Shown here piece by piece: positions 27,542-38,039 of a stretch of 64,000 nucleotides of DNA (the stretch's first letter is position 1; every line of letters starts with the position of its first letter). The notes beneath the pieces were generated by a model. The model made no database searches, had not been told where the DNA came from, and worked only from the letters and a program-made list of their open reading frames with translations. The position numbers and the translations under genes are program-made. Source of the DNA: an uncultured Clostridia bacterium. GTDB taxonomy: Bacteria; Bacillota; Clostridia; Lachnospirales; Lachnospiraceae. The stretch spans positions 124,001-188,000 of the forward strand of contig CAMYZE010000004.1 in NCBI GenBank assembly GCA_947303805.1. The letters run 5' to 3'.

Positions 27542-29074
27542 TATTTCTTCATACAACTTCTTATATTCCTTTGCAGAATTATTCCAAGAATAATCCTTTT
27601 CACTTGCATTCTTAATTAATAATTTAAATGTATCATAGTCGTCATAAAATAATGAAACTGCTTCCTTAACTGTAAAAAGTAACTCATGTGCATTTATATT
27701 TTGGAAGGCAAACCCTGTTCCCTCTTTAGTAAACTTATTATATGGAACAACCGTATCCTTAAGTCCTCCAGTCTTTCTCACTATAGGAAGAGTTAAATAT
27801 CTCATCGCTATAAGCTGACTTAGTCCACATGGCTCAAATATACTTGGCACTAAAAATAAATCTGATGCCGCATATATTCTTCTTGACCTCTCCTCTGAAA
27901 AACAAATACTTGAACTTACTTTGCCTCTATATTTATTTTCAAAATATCTAAATGAGTCTTCGTATCGTCTATCTCCTTGTCCAAGAAGTACAAACTGTAT
28001 ATCTCTAAAGTTTATCATCTCTTCAAATATCGTAGTGAGTAAATCCATGCCTTTTTGATCAGTGAGACGACTCACAAGTCCCACCATACAAACACTATCA
28101 TTTTCTTCAAGGCCTAACTCTCTCTGAAGACCTATTTTATTTTTCTTTTTAAGTTCGAGTGTATTTAAATCATAGTTCATGAAAAGATTTTTATCAGTTT
28201 TTGGGTTGTAAATTTCATAGTCAATGCCATTAACTATTCCTTTAAATATACTAGCCCTTCTATTAAATATTTCCTCCAAGCCCTCGCCAAAAAATGAATT
28301 CTTAACCTCATCTGCATAAGTAGGGCTCACTGTTGTTAGGCAATCTGCATAATTAAGTGCACCCATCATAAAATTTACAGCATCTTTTTGCAAGAGCTGT
28401 CTCTTTGCATTTGGATATCTCTCAAGATCAAGTGGGTCTTTAAGCATATTTGGATCAAACTTTCCTTGAAACTTAAGGTTATGCACTGTGAAAATCGTTT
28501 TAAGTTTTCTAAACTTCTCAAGCCCTTGGTACATCTCACGAAGATATACAGCAGAGAGTGCTGTATGCCAGTCATTTAAATGCAATACATCTGGTTCGAA
28601 GTCCATATAAATAAGCGCTTCAAGAAGTGCCTTAGAGAAGAATGCTATTCTCTCTCCATCATCAAAATACCCATAAGCCCTATCTCTCTTAAAATAATAT
28701 TCATTATCCAAAAAATAAACTATGGTGTTACCATGCTTCAATTCATATAATCCAAGATACTGATTTCTCCAACTAAAAGGCACATAGAATTCAGAAATCT
28801 TTTTCATATTATTTCTGTACTCATCTTTTATAGAAGAAAAAAGCGGCAATATAACTCTTGTCTCTACACCTATGTCGTTTAAATATCTTGGGAGTGCACC
28901 TGCTACATCACCTAGTCCGCCTGTTTTAATAAATGGGGCTACTTCAAATGCAGCAAAAAGAACTTTCACTTCAGGTCTATTCACTTTTATAGGCTCGCTT
29001 ATCTTCACCGGTTCGTTTGCCACTATAGATGTGACCAAACTTTGCGATCCCATAAGTTTTATTTCATCGCTCAT
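27530..29074 (-). CDS. glgA: Glycogen synthase (ADP-glucose type, GT5)
   Basis: 514 residues with about 35 extra residues at the N-terminus compared with the usual 475-480. The GT5 signature FIKTGGLGDVAGALPRYL begins near residue 46, containing the ADP-glucose-binding KTGGL. TVHNLKFQGKF and the C-terminal SIFEPCGLSQLIAMRY are also diagnostic. It extends alpha-1,4-glucan chains from ADP-glucose. The last codons (EIGLA) and the stop fall inside a dispersed repeat, so the natural C-terminus may have been altered by its insertion. Confidence 0.97.
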   Translation of the reverse strand: MSDEIKLMGSQSLVTSIVANEPVKISEPIKVNRPEVKVLFAAFEVAPFIKTGGLGDVAGALPRYLNDIGVETRVILPLFSSIKDEYRNNMKKISEFYVPFSWRNQYLGLYELKHGNTIVYFLDNEYYFKRDRAYGYFDDGERIAFFSKALLEALIYMDFEPDVLHLNDWHTALSAVYLREMYQGLEKFRKLKTIFTVHNLKFQGKFDPNMLKDPLDLERYPNAKRQLLQKDAVNFMMGALNYADCLTTVSPTYADEVKNSFFGEGLEEIFNRRASIFKGIVNGIDYEIYNPKTDKNLFMNYDLNTLELKKKNKIGLQRELGLEENDSVCMVGLVSRLTDQKGMDLLTTIFEEMINFRDIQFVLLGQGDRRYEDSFRYFENKYRGKVSSSICFSEERSRRIYAASDLFLVPSIFEPCGLSQLIAMRYLTLPIVRKTGGLKDTVVPYNKFTKEGTGFAFQNINAHELLFTVKEAVSLFYDDYDTFKLLIKNASEKDYSWNNSAKEYKKLYEEIGLA

Positions 29075-29084
29075 TTTTTATCTC

Positions 29085-30182
29085 CTAGTCATTTGAAATA
29101 ATAGCTGGTTTTTTATCTGTTCCCTTATGCACCTCGCCCTCATCAATCACAACTGCCTTCTCAATAATTGCGTTCTCTATAACTGCCTTCTTTCCTATGT
29201 GACACTTCTGCATAATTACTGCGTTTTTTATTTTTGCGCCATCCTCTATAACTACATCACGGAATATAATAGAGTTTTCAATCTGTCCTTTTATTATAGA
29301 ACCAGTACCTACGAGTGCATTTTTTACTTTTGCAGTATCAAAATATTTTACAGGTGGGGCATCATGAATCTTAGTATGAATGAGCCTGTCACCCATAAAT
29401 AACTCTCTCATTACATTTTCATCAAGAAGTTCCTTAGATACTTCCATATAATCTTGAACACTACTTATCGCCCTTGCAAATCCTTTAAACTCATAAGTGG
29501 CTATAGAAAATCTATTAATATTTTCAGCTATCGCGTCCATAACATCCATATAACTATAGTCTTTATACCAATCGAGTATTTTTACCATTGCATTCTTTTC
29601 TATGATAGTACCATCAAGATAGAGATTTACTTTTTTCTCTTTTCTCTTTAATCTCCTTACACCTTTTACTTTTCCTCTCTCATCAAAATCAAGTGCACAG
29701 TCTCCCTCATCTCCGGTTGCATCTTTTTGATATATAAAAGTTATATTGGCGTCTTTTTCAATATGAACTTTCTCCACATCTCTAAAATCTATATTGTAAA
29801 TCTTGCTACAAGTAGAAAGCACAAGTCTATCAAACTTTGTCTTAGTGAAAAATTGCATATTGCCGCAGCAATCTCTTATAGAAAACTTTCCCTTACCAAG
29901 ATCATAGCCATAGGTTGAGCCAGGTAAGATAAATAGTCCTCCATTTTTTCTTGAAAGCCCAAAATCTTTTCCTGAGCCAAGATGGTCCATAATACTTCTA
30001 TATATATGTGGTGTAATTAAACCAACTTGAGTAATGCCACTATTTACCATATTTGACAAAGGGAAATCTATCATTCTATAACGACTTCCAAATGGTATTG
30101 CAGCTATTGGTCTATGTGCAGTGAGTTTGCCGAACTTTGTACTATTATAATTTGTTGAAATTAATCCTGCTAATTTTTCCAT
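29085..30182 (-). CDS. glgD: GlgD, GlgC-like regulatory subunit of ADP-glucose pyrophosphorylase
   Basis: 365 residues, homologous to GlgC over its length. The N-terminal nucleotide loop is degenerate: ISTNYNSTKFGKLTAHRPIA replaces the GlgC pattern LAGGQGSRL. The FGSRYRMIDFPLSN block is kept. A C-terminal left-handed beta helix is evident (VVIEDGAKIKNAVIMQKCHIG). In Firmicutes GlgD pairs with GlgC in a heterotetramer and raises its activity. It lies 11 bases after glgC. Confidence 0.94.
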   Translation of the reverse strand: MEKLAGLISTNYNSTKFGKLTAHRPIAAIPFGSRYRMIDFPLSNMVNSGITQVGLITPHIYRSIMDHLGSGKDFGLSRKNGGLFILPGSTYGYDLGKGKFSIRDCCGNMQFFTKTKFDRLVLSTCSKIYNIDFRDVEKVHIEKDANITFIYQKDATGDEGDCALDFDERGKVKGVRRLKRKEKKVNLYLDGTIIEKNAMVKILDWYKDYSYMDVMDAIAENINRFSIATYEFKGFARAISSVQDYMEVSKELLDENVMRELFMGDRLIHTKIHDAPPVKYFDTAKVKNALVGTGSIIKGQIENSIIFRDVVIEDGAKIKNAVIMQKCHIGKKAVIENAIIEKAVVIDEGEVHKGTDKKPAIISND

Positions 30183-30193
30183 ATTCTCCCCTC

Positions 30194-31330
30194 CTATTTG
30201 TAAACTTCATTGTCGCCAATTAGAGTTATGTCTGCATTCTTTGCGCTTGATCCCAGTTTTGCTTTTTCTGAGATTACACTTCCTTCACCGACTATTGCTT
30301 TCACAACCTTGGCTCCTGCTTTTACAACTACATTTGGAAGTAGAATTGAATCGATAACCTCTGCACCTTTTTCAACTATTACATGAGTTGATAAAATCGA
30401 CCTCGTCACTGTCCCATCAATGAGACAACCATTACTCACCAAACTCTGATCTACTTTACCACTTTCGCCTACGAATTGCGGTGGTGAAATATTTGAGTTT
30501 GAATACACTCTCATATCTCTAGTAAAAATATCTATGCTTGGATTATCTTTTAGTAAATCCATATTTGCTTCATAATAACTATCAAGAGTTCCGATATCTT
30601 TCCAATAACCTTTAAACTCATAAGCGAGAAGTCTCTTGTCCTCAGCCAAAAGATTTGGAATTATGTTTTTACCAAAATCATGTTCACTCTTTTTGTCATT
30701 GCTATCTTCTATAAGTGCCTTTCGAAGTACATTCCAAGTGAAAATGTAGATACCCATAGAGGCCAAAGTACTATCTGGCTTTTTAGGTTTCTCAGTAAAC
30801 TTAGTTATCTTCAAATCTTTATCAACCGACATAATACCAAAGCGACTTGCTTCTTCAAGTGATACATTTATAACTGACACTGTAAGATCAGCCTTTGTAT
30901 TTTTATGATACTGAAGCATATCGTTATAATCCATTTTATATAGGTGATCACCCGATAATATCAATACATATTCTGGGTTTTGTTCATCTATAAAATCAAT
31001 GTTTTTAAATATTGCATCTGCAGTTCCATTGTACCAAGAGCCACCTTCCTCAGTAAAATAAGGAGGCAATAAACTCACCTGACCATTTAATCCATCAAGG
31101 TCCCAGCCTTCACCATTTCCTATATAAGAGTTTAAAAGATATGGCTTATACTGAGTAAGTATGCCGACGGTATTTATATCACTATTAATACAGTTTGATA
31201 AAGCAAAATCAATAATACGATACTTACCACCAAAAGACACTGCCGGTTTTGCAATTCTCTTGGTAAGTGCTTTTAGCCTACTTCCTTGCCCACCAGCAAG
31301 AAGCATAGCTATACATTCTTTCTTTTGCAT
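30194..31330 (-). CDS. glgC: Glucose-1-phosphate adenylyltransferase
   Basis: 378 residues from ATG 31,330, chosen because AGGAGG lies 4 bases upstream; a longer frame starts at 31,351. The catalytic loop is [14 protein letters not shown], the allosteric/active-site block [15 protein letters not shown], and [12 protein letters not shown] holds the metal-binding Asp. The C-terminal beta helix follows. It makes ADP-glucose from glucose-1-phosphate and ATP, the committed step for glycogen, and probably works as a complex with GlgD. Confidence 0.97.
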   Translation of the reverse strand: MQKKECIAMLLAGGQGSRLKALTKRIAKPAVSFGGKYRIIDFALSNCINSDINTVGILTQYKPYLLNSYIGNGEGWDLDGLNGQVSLLPPYFTEEGGSWYNGTADAIFKNIDFIDEQNPEYVLILSGDHLYKMDYNDMLQYHKNTKADLTVSVINVSLEEASRFGIMSVDKDLKITKFTEKPKKPDSTLASMGIYIFTWNVLRKALIEDSNDKKSEHDFGKNIIPNLLAEDKRLLAYEFKGYWKDIGTLDSYYEANMDLLKDNPSIDIFTRDMRVYSNSNISPPQFVGESGKVDQSLVSNGCLIDGTVTRSILSTHVIVEKGAEVIDSILLPNVVVKAGAKVVKAIVGEGSVISEKAKLGSSAKNADITLIGDNEVYK

Positions 31331-31341
31331 ACATCCTCCTT

Positions 31342-33753
31342 TTATTTCCAAATTTCTTCGTAATACTCTTTTATAGTTCTATCAGAAGAGAAATAACCTG
31401 CCTTTGCTATATTTACAAGCGATACCTGATTAAACTTTCTTCTATCTCTATACATATCTATCATTTCATCGGACTTCTTTATATAGTCATCAAAATCTTT
31501 TACAACCATATATTGGTCTCCAAACTTAAATAACTCATCATATATGTCAAAGAAATCTACACTATTTGTAGGAACTACTTTACCAAGTAGCTGATTTCTT
31601 ATCGCGCCAATTCTACTATCTTCATCAGCAATCTTGGTTGGAAAGTATCCAGCCTGACGGACTTTTTGAACCTCATCCTCTCTGAGTCCAAAAATTTTTA
31701 TATTGTCATCGCCTACAAGACTATGTATTTCAACATTAGCACCATCCATAGTTCCAAGAGTGACCGCGCCATTAAACATAAACTTCATATTTCCAGTTCC
31801 TGATGCTTCCTTGCCCGCAAGTGAAATCTGCTCGCTGATATCTGCTGCAGGATAAATAATCTCACCATTAGACACACAGAAATTTTCTATAAATACGACT
31901 TTAATTATCTTATTTACTGACTCATCATTATTGATTAAGTCGGCTATAGTGTTATAGAGTTTGATTGTCTTTTTTGCAAATGCATAACTACCAGCTGCTT
32001 TTCCTGACATAACAAATGTCTGTGGATATACATCTTTAAGCGTGCCATTTTTAAGTCCGTTATAAGTATTAAGTATTTTAAACATAAAGAGCAACTGCCT
32101 CTTATATGCGTGTATTCTCTTCACTTGCACATCAAATATAGAATTAGGATCTACATCTATACCATTATGCTCTTTTATATATTTGGCAAGATTAATTTTA
32201 TTTTGAGTTTTGATTTTTGAAAGTTCATCAAGTACACTGGTATCATCTTTAAAGTCAAGAAATTTTTCTAACTTAGATGCATCCTTCTTAAAATCTTTTC
32301 CTATTGTGTCAGTTAAAAGCCTTGTGAGGCCTTCATTTGCCGACAATAAAAATCTTCTAAAACTTACACCGTTTGTCTTATTGCAAAACTTCTCTGGCAT
32401 AAGTGTATATAGGTCATGCAAAGTTTCTTTCTTTATGATTTCAGAGTGAATAGCTGCCACACCATTTACATGATGACTGCAGATTACAGAAAGCACTGGC
32501 ATATTTACATGTCCCTCAAATAATATTGAGTTCCTTGCAGTTCTTGGCACAGCATAGCCAGCTTCTTTATCGAGTTTCTCAAAAAATCTCCTATTAATTT
32601 CTTCTATAATCATATAGATTCTTGGGACTACTTTTATCATAAGGTCAATTGGCCACTTCTCAAGTGCCTCAGGCATAACAGTGTGGTTAGTATATGCTAT
32701 TGTGTGAACCGTAATGTCATATGCCTGATCCCAACTTAAACCATGGTCATCCATCAAAACTCTTATAAGTTCTGGTATACACATAGTAGGGTGAGTATCA
32801 TTTATATGTATAGCAACTTGCTCCGGGAACTTATCCCAAGCATTCATTCCGTGCCCTTTTATAAATCTTCTAACTATATCTTGAATTCCTGCTGACACCA
32901 AAAGATACTCTTGCTCAAGTCTAAGTCTCTTTCCCACGGCATTTCTATCATCTGGATATAGAATTGCAGTAATCGCCTCAATCTCATTTCTATATTTAAC
33001 TGCTGTAGAGTAGTCGCCATTATTAAATGCATCAAGGTCAAACTTTTCATCCTTAGGACTTGCATACCAGAGCCTTAGTGTGTTTACAAAATCACAACCA
33101 TAACCAATTATAGGTATGTCATAAGGAATCGCACGAACCTCTCTATAATCTCTATAGTGGAACTTAAAGTTTCCATCAACCCACTCTCTATCTACTACGC
33201 CACCGAGTTTTACCATTTGAACTCTATCATTTCTTCTATCCTCAAATTGATATGCATCAAGTAGCCAATTATCAGGCAACTCAATCTGCTCTCCATTTTC
33301 GATCTTCTGTTTAAAAAGTCCAAATCTATATCTTAAGCCCATTCCCATAGCATTGATGCCAAGAGATGCTAGTGAATCCATAAAACAAGCAGCGAGACGT
33401 CCTAAGCCACCATTGCCAAGTCCTGGATCCGCTTCTTGGTTAAATATCTCTTCTAGATCAAATCCGAGTTTTGACATACCATCTCTAACCTTATCAAGTA
33501 TTCCAAAATTTACAAGATATTCCTTAAGAAGCCTTCCAATCAAAAACTCCATTGAGAAATAATAAATTTCTTTTTTCTTATTTTCAAAACACTCTTTAGC
33601 AACTTCAGATCTTTTTTGCTTTGCCACAGATATTATCATATGGCAAAGTGTCTCATAAGCTTCCCTCACTGATAAGATTTCTGCTTCCTTACCGTGAACT
33701 CTTTTCGCATAACTCTTAAAGTCCTCTACAAAGTTTTTTCTACTAAAATCCAT
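31342..33753 (-). CDS. glgP: Glycogen/maltodextrin phosphorylase
   Basis: 803 residues, normal length. [21 protein letters not shown] and the pyridoxal-phosphate site [15 protein letters not shown] (Lys in GNMKF) are diagnostic. It removes glucose-1-phosphate from the non-reducing ends of glycogen using phosphate. Its placement between glgB and glgC puts synthesis and breakdown under one transcript. The stop lies 11 bases before the glgC start. Confidence 0.97.
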   Translation of the reverse strand: MDFSRKNFVEDFKSYAKRVHGKEAEILSVREAYETLCHMIISVAKQKRSEVAKECFENKKKEIYYFSMEFLIGRLLKEYLVNFGILDKVRDGMSKLGFDLEEIFNQEADPGLGNGGLGRLAACFMDSLASLGINAMGMGLRYRFGLFKQKIENGEQIELPDNWLLDAYQFEDRRNDRVQMVKLGGVVDREWVDGNFKFHYRDYREVRAIPYDIPIIGYGCDFVNTLRLWYASPKDEKFDLDAFNNGDYSTAVKYRNEIEAITAILYPDDRNAVGKRLRLEQEYLLVSAGIQDIVRRFIKGHGMNAWDKFPEQVAIHINDTHPTMCIPELIRVLMDDHGLSWDQAYDITVHTIAYTNHTVMPEALEKWPIDLMIKVVPRIYMIIEEINRRFFEKLDKEAGYAVPRTARNSILFEGHVNMPVLSVICSHHVNGVAAIHSEIIKKETLHDLYTLMPEKFCNKTNGVSFRRFLLSANEGLTRLLTDTIGKDFKKDASKLEKFLDFKDDTSVLDELSKIKTQNKINLAKYIKEHNGIDVDPNSIFDVQVKRIHAYKRQLLFMFKILNTYNGLKNGTLKDVYPQTFVMSGKAAGSYAFAKKTIKLYNTIADLINNDESVNKIIKVVFIENFCVSNGEIIYPAADISEQISLAGKEASGTGNMKFMFNGAVTLGTMDGANVEIHSLVGDDNIKIFGLREDEVQKVRQAGYFPTKIADEDSRIGAIRNQLLGKVVPTNSVDFFDIYDELFKFGDQYMVVKDFDDYIKKSDEMIDMYRDRRKFNQVSLVNIAKAGYFSSDRTIKEYYEEIWK

Positions 33754-33789
33754 TGGTTTATACCTCTTAAACTATATTGGGTTTTGCCC

Positions 33790-35826
33790 TTACGCTTTCT
33801 TTCTTGACATAACTACTTTTTTAACTGTTTCTTTTACAATTGCTTTAGGATTTTTTCTTGACTTTCCTTTTACTCTATCCTTAAGTTTCAAAATTACTGC
33901 AGAAAGTCTAGGTATCTTTACTTCTATATAATTATCTCTGCCGTGAACACTTTCACTATCTTCGTCTTCCGTATCTTCAATAGATATACTTTCAATTATT
34001 TTGTCATTTAGACAAGTCCCTGTGCCACCCCACATAAGATCATTTGAATTGACAATCTCTTCATATTTTCCTGGCACGTTCACACCAAGTTTAAAATTTT
34101 CTATCTCATCCTTTCCAAAATTAAGTATTACTATACATCTGTCATCAGGGTCAAGGGCACATCTTTCGTATATGAAAATATGTTGTTTTGCATTTCCAGC
34201 ATCTATCCAATTAAAGCCTTCCCACACAACCTGGTCTTTTTCATAAAATGATTTTTCTTTAAGATAAAGATGGTTCATCATTTTCACAAACTCATGATGT
34301 TTTTTATGTTTATCAATATCTAGCAAGAACCATTCGAGACCTTCATAATATCTCCACTCTATAAACTCTGGGAGTTCATTGCCCATAAAATTAAGTACAG
34401 CTCCATTTCTAGTAATCTGGTACACAAGTAGAGTCTTAATCTGGGCAAACTTCTCATCATAGTCACCTGGCATCTTATTTATTATGGAAGCTTTCCCATG
34501 CACTACTTCATCATGACTTAAAGAAAGCACATAGTTTTCCGCCTCTGCATAAGACATAGAAAAAGTGAGCATGTTGTGATTCTGCTCTCTATATGGAAAA
34601 TCAGACTTTAAATAGTTGAGTGTATCATGCATCCAGCCCATATCCCATTTATAATGGAAACCAAGACCACCTACATCAGCAGGCTTGGTTACATTTGGCC
34701 ATGCAGTTGATTCCTCAGCTATAGTTATAACACCTTTATACTTTTCGCAAATTATTTTATTTAAATTTTGAATAAATGAAATTGCTTCAAGATTGCCTTC
34801 GTCTCCATATTTATTGAACACTCTTTCAGCAGGATTATCCACACCATAATTAAGATATAACATACTTGACACACCATCAAAACGTATGCCATCAATATGA
34901 TATTTATCGAGAAGAAAAATTGCAGATGAATTTAAAAATGATAGAACTTCTTTCTTGTTGTAATTGAATGTCATCGTTCCCCAGTGTTTATGCTCTTTAC
35001 CATCATAGACTCTGCCACCATCAAAAAATCTTAATCCGTGGTCATCCATACAAAAATGTCCAGGAACCCAATCAAGTATCACAGAGATATTGTTCTTATG
35101 ACATTCATTTACAAAATACATAAAATCTTTTGGATTGCCATAGCGAGATGTTATCGCAAAATAACCTGTCGCTTGATACCCCCAAGAACCATCATATGGA
35201 TGTTCATTGAGTGGCATAACTTCTATATGAGTATATCCCATCTCTTTAATGTATTGTACAAGTGACTCAGCAAGTTCTCTATATGTATAAAAATCTTCTA
35301 TAGGCACATCATCAGGTTTATCTCTCCAAATGCCAGTGTTATGCTGCATAAATGAACCGAAGTGCATCTCATAAATATTTTTTGGCTTATTAAAATGTAA
35401 ATCTTTATTTCGCTCTTCTATAAATTTTTTATCGGTCCACTTGAACCCTTCAATGTCAAAAATCTTAGATGCAGTATTAGGTCGCACCTCTGCAAAAAAT
35501 GCATATGGGTCTGCCTTATAGATATCTCTATATTCAGATGTAGTAATTAAATATTTATAAATGTCATTTTCTTTTAGGCCTTCTGCAAATAGTATCCAGC
35601 ATCCTGTGTCATCAATTTTTTGCATTTCAAAAGCTTCAGTCTTTTTCCACTCATTAAAATCACCTACTACAAAAACTTTTACTGCATTTGGAGCATACAC
35701 TAAAAATCTGAAACCATCTTTGCCTTCATGTTTATAAGGGTGCGCACCAAAAATGTTGTAAGATTCGTAGTCCTCACCATTGTTAAACAGGAAAATCTGG
35801 TCTTTTGAAACACCATATAGTTCCAT
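33790..35826 (-). CDS. glgB: 1,4-alpha-glucan branching enzyme
   Basis: 678 residues. An N-terminal CBM48-like domain (HEGKDGFRFLVYAPNAVKVF) precedes the GH13 barrel. The nucleophile region is DGIRFDGVSSMLY, the acid/base region TIAEESTAWPNV, and LSHDEVVHGK is the characteristic branching-enzyme segment. The C-terminus has a basic tail (RVKGKSRKNPKAIVKETVKK) longer than usual. It introduces alpha-1,6 branches into glycogen and is the first enzyme gene of the block. Confidence 0.96.
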   Translation of the reverse strand: MELYGVSKDQIFLFNNGEDYESYNIFGAHPYKHEGKDGFRFLVYAPNAVKVFVVGDFNEWKKTEAFEMQKIDDTGCWILFAEGLKENDIYKYLITTSEYRDIYKADPYAFFAEVRPNTASKIFDIEGFKWTDKKFIEERNKDLHFNKPKNIYEMHFGSFMQHNTGIWRDKPDDVPIEDFYTYRELAESLVQYIKEMGYTHIEVMPLNEHPYDGSWGYQATGYFAITSRYGNPKDFMYFVNECHKNNISVILDWVPGHFCMDDHGLRFFDGGRVYDGKEHKHWGTMTFNYNKKEVLSFLNSSAIFLLDKYHIDGIRFDGVSSMLYLNYGVDNPAERVFNKYGDEGNLEAISFIQNLNKIICEKYKGVITIAEESTAWPNVTKPADVGGLGFHYKWDMGWMHDTLNYLKSDFPYREQNHNMLTFSMSYAEAENYVLSLSHDEVVHGKASIINKMPGDYDEKFAQIKTLLVYQITRNGAVLNFMGNELPEFIEWRYYEGLEWFLLDIDKHKKHHEFVKMMNHLYLKEKSFYEKDQVVWEGFNWIDAGNAKQHIFIYERCALDPDDRCIVILNFGKDEIENFKLGVNVPGKYEEIVNSNDLMWGGTGTCLNDKIIESISIEDTEDEDSESVHGRDNYIEVKIPRLSAVILKLKDRVKGKSRKNPKAIVKETVKKVVMSRKKA

Positions 35827-35848
35827 ATTCCCTCCAAATGCTATTTTG

Positions 35849-36907
35849 TTATTTTACAGTAGATAGTGATTTAAAGTTTATCTTTTCATGTTTTGAAAAT
35901 CTGTTGTAAAGTTCATTGTACTGCTGCTCACTTACACTCTCAAATTCCCAGTCCTCACCTTTTTTGTTGTATGCTATGTACCAAGGATTTTTCTCATCAG
36001 TGTATCCGTCATACTTATATGCAACCTGTGGAAATAATTCTGTTGAATTAGTCGTAAGTGAATATACATTTGTACCACTCTCATTAGCTCCATTTGAATA
36101 ATCATTTACTATTAGTCCGCCTTCATAAGAATAGTATCTATTTCTATCCCATCCACTAATTACATGCTGTGGTTTTCTATCTACCATAGTATAGATGTCA
36201 TAAATTACGCCATCTGAATTACTTCCCGTTTCTCCTATTACTAACTCTTCAATTCCATCAATATTTAAATCCTTATAGGCATATCCAACCTTATCAAGTG
36301 CATTTCCGTTTCCATCATTTATTACCACATACATAGTACTCAAATTTTCTTCTTCGAGTTTATTTGCGTCCCATTTCTCACCTATAGCAGTAATAATGTT
36401 TTGCAATTCATTTTTATAAAGTTGATCGCCTTTTGTACCTTGGCCTACTGCAACTTTTTCACCATTTAATCCATACACTGCATTAGCTATGTCAAATCTA
36501 GCCTCATAAAGATTTTTGTACTTTTCAGGCATAGGTCTATCAAGTCCGAACTGTGTCTCAGTTGGATAAACTATAACCACATCATAAATCTTGCCGTCTT
36601 TTAATGTAAGTTCACCTACTTTTTCTATTGGTCCGCCTGCCCAATCAGATGGCTTATTGTATACATAGACACCAAATGCCCATCCAGGATTTCCTTCACT
36701 TATACATTCCAAGTCATAAAAATCTATTCCATTATCTTTTACTTTTGTGTCATATAAGCCGTCAAACTTTGATGGCATCTCAACCTTAAACATAGAATTA
36801 GATAATATAGGGGCACTACCTTCAGTTGTAGTTTTGGTTTCTTTACAAGCAACTAATAAAATCGCTATCGCAGCTATTAAAGAGAATACATAAATTAGTT
36901 TTTTCAT
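35849..36907 (-). CDS. Lipoprotein of unknown function
   Basis: 352 residues from ATG 36,907, which has GAGGTG 5-6 bases upstream; the longer frame from 36,949 adds residues before the signal. The lipobox is ILLVAC before KETK. The mature protein contains a duplicated-looking alpha/beta region and a YAYKDLNIDGIEELVIGETG segment. That segment resembles the acidic NxDG-type loop seen in surface proteins of this group, including the C-terminal part of the DUF6273 lipoprotein at 21,344. I do not assign a function. It lies between the ABC transporter ATPase and glgB. Confidence 0.65.
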   Translation of the reverse strand: MKKLIYVFSLIAAIAILLVACKETKTTTEGSAPILSNSMFKVEMPSKFDGLYDTKVKDNGIDFYDLECISEGNPGWAFGVYVYNKPSDWAGGPIEKVGELTLKDGKIYDVVIVYPTETQFGLDRPMPEKYKNLYEARFDIANAVYGLNGEKVAVGQGTKGDQLYKNELQNIITAIGEKWDANKLEEENLSTMYVVINDGNGNALDKVGYAYKDLNIDGIEELVIGETGSNSDGVIYDIYTMVDRKPQHVISGWDRNRYYSYEGGLIVNDYSNGANESGTNVYSLTTNSTELFPQVAYKYDGYTDEKNPWYIAYNKKGEDWEFESVSEQQYNELYNRFSKHEKINFKSLSTVK

Positions 36908-36935
36908 ATTACACCTCACTAAATATATAAATAAT

Positions 36936-38039
36936 TTAATCGGTATCATTTTTTAATATAAGATCAACTTGATTCTTGTACACTTCATCATTCTTTAATT
37001 CTGTATAAGTAATATCACTACTAGTACTTTCTAGCACATAATATGCTAGACCATTCTTTGTGTCCTTTGGGTTAAATTGATCGCCATTATATTTGACTGA
37101 CATTTTCAAAGTATCTGTCTTTCTTGAGTACTCTATTATCACATTTATTCTTGGTTCATCAAGGCTTGATAAAATGATTTCTCGTACAAGTTCATCGAAA
37201 GCAAGTGTAAGCCTTGTCATACACTTTGGGGAAATATGGTTTTTAACTGCATATCTTCGTATCTCTGCCCCTATTTCCCAGAAATCGCGATCTTTACGAT
37301 CTATATTTATATTTAAAAGTCTTAGATTGTTGACAAATGTTCTAGTTTTAGCTCTCTTTGGTTTGTCAAATATTTCATCCGGAGTTCCCTCTTCATAAAT
37401 CGTATGTTCATCCATATAGAAAACTCTATTGGAAATCTTTCTTGCAAATTCCATCTCATGAGTTACGATAACCATTGTCTTTCCCATATGTGATAACTCA
37501 TCAATAACTGTCTCAACTTCTTCTACCATGTTTGGATCAAGTGCACTAGTTGGCTCATCAAAAAGAATTATCTTTGGATCCATCGCAAGAGCCCTTGCTA
37601 TTGCCACTCTTTGTTTTTGACCACCTGATAGTTCTTTTGGATAACTGTATGCTCTCTCTTGAAGAGCAACTAAGTCAAGTAGCCTTACACTTTCCTTATA
37701 TGCCTCAGGAACAGTCTTATTCATTATATCTATTTGCGGTCTCATGATGTTTTCAATAACTGTCAAATGCTTAAATAAATGAAACTCTTGGAATACCATT
37801 CCTATTTTCTTTCTTGCAACTGCAATGTCATAGTCCTTCGCTGTGACTTCTTCTCCATCCACATAAATTTTTCCACTACTTGGAACTTCAAGCAAATTAA
37901 TCATTCTCATAAATGTTGACTTGCCGGCTCCTGATGGTCCAACTATAGCTATGACATCACCATCATTTATGGTTACATTTATATTCTCGACAATGATTTC
38001 ATCGCCAAACTTTTTTGTCACATTTTCAAACCTAATCAT
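36936..38039 (-). CDS. Amino-acid-type ABC ATPase fused to a C-terminal HATPase domain
   Basis: 367 residues. Residues 1-240 are a polar-amino-acid ABC ATPase: Walker A GPSGAGKST (34-42), signature LSGGQKQRVAIARALA (138-), Walker B IILFDEPTSALDP. The next 115 residues are not part of the usual 240-245-residue protein. They show a histidine-kinase-like ATPase pattern of the anti-sigma (RsbW) kind: N box TRLTLAFDELVREII (275-289), a G1-like YNGDQFNP (317-324) and NGLAYYVLESTSSDITY. The domain may sense nucleotide or signal status; that is inference. Its start overlaps the upstream permease gene by 8 bases. Confidence 0.85.
   Translation of the reverse strand: MIRFENVTKKFGDEIIVENINVTINDGDVIAIVGPSGAGKSTFMRMINLLEVPSSGKIYVDGEEVTAKDYDIAVARKKIGMVFQEFHLFKHLTVIENIMRPQIDIMNKTVPEAYKESVRLLDLVALQERAYSYPKELSGGQKQRVAIARALAMDPKIILFDEPTSALDPNMVEEVETVIDELSHMGKTMVIVTHEMEFARKISNRVFYMDEHTIYEEGTPDEIFDKPKRAKTRTFVNNLRLLNINIDRKDRDFWEIGAEIRRYAVKNHISPKCMTRLTLAFDELVREIILSSLDEPRINVIIEYSRKTDTLKMSVKYNGDQFNPKDTKNGLAYYVLESTSSDITYTELKNDEVYKNQVDLILKNDTD

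Noticed and set aside
33770..33792. Further repeat copy between glgB and glgP
   Set aside because: GGGTTTTGCCCTTACG shares only the GCCC-TTAC edge; the arms do not pair well enough to count it.
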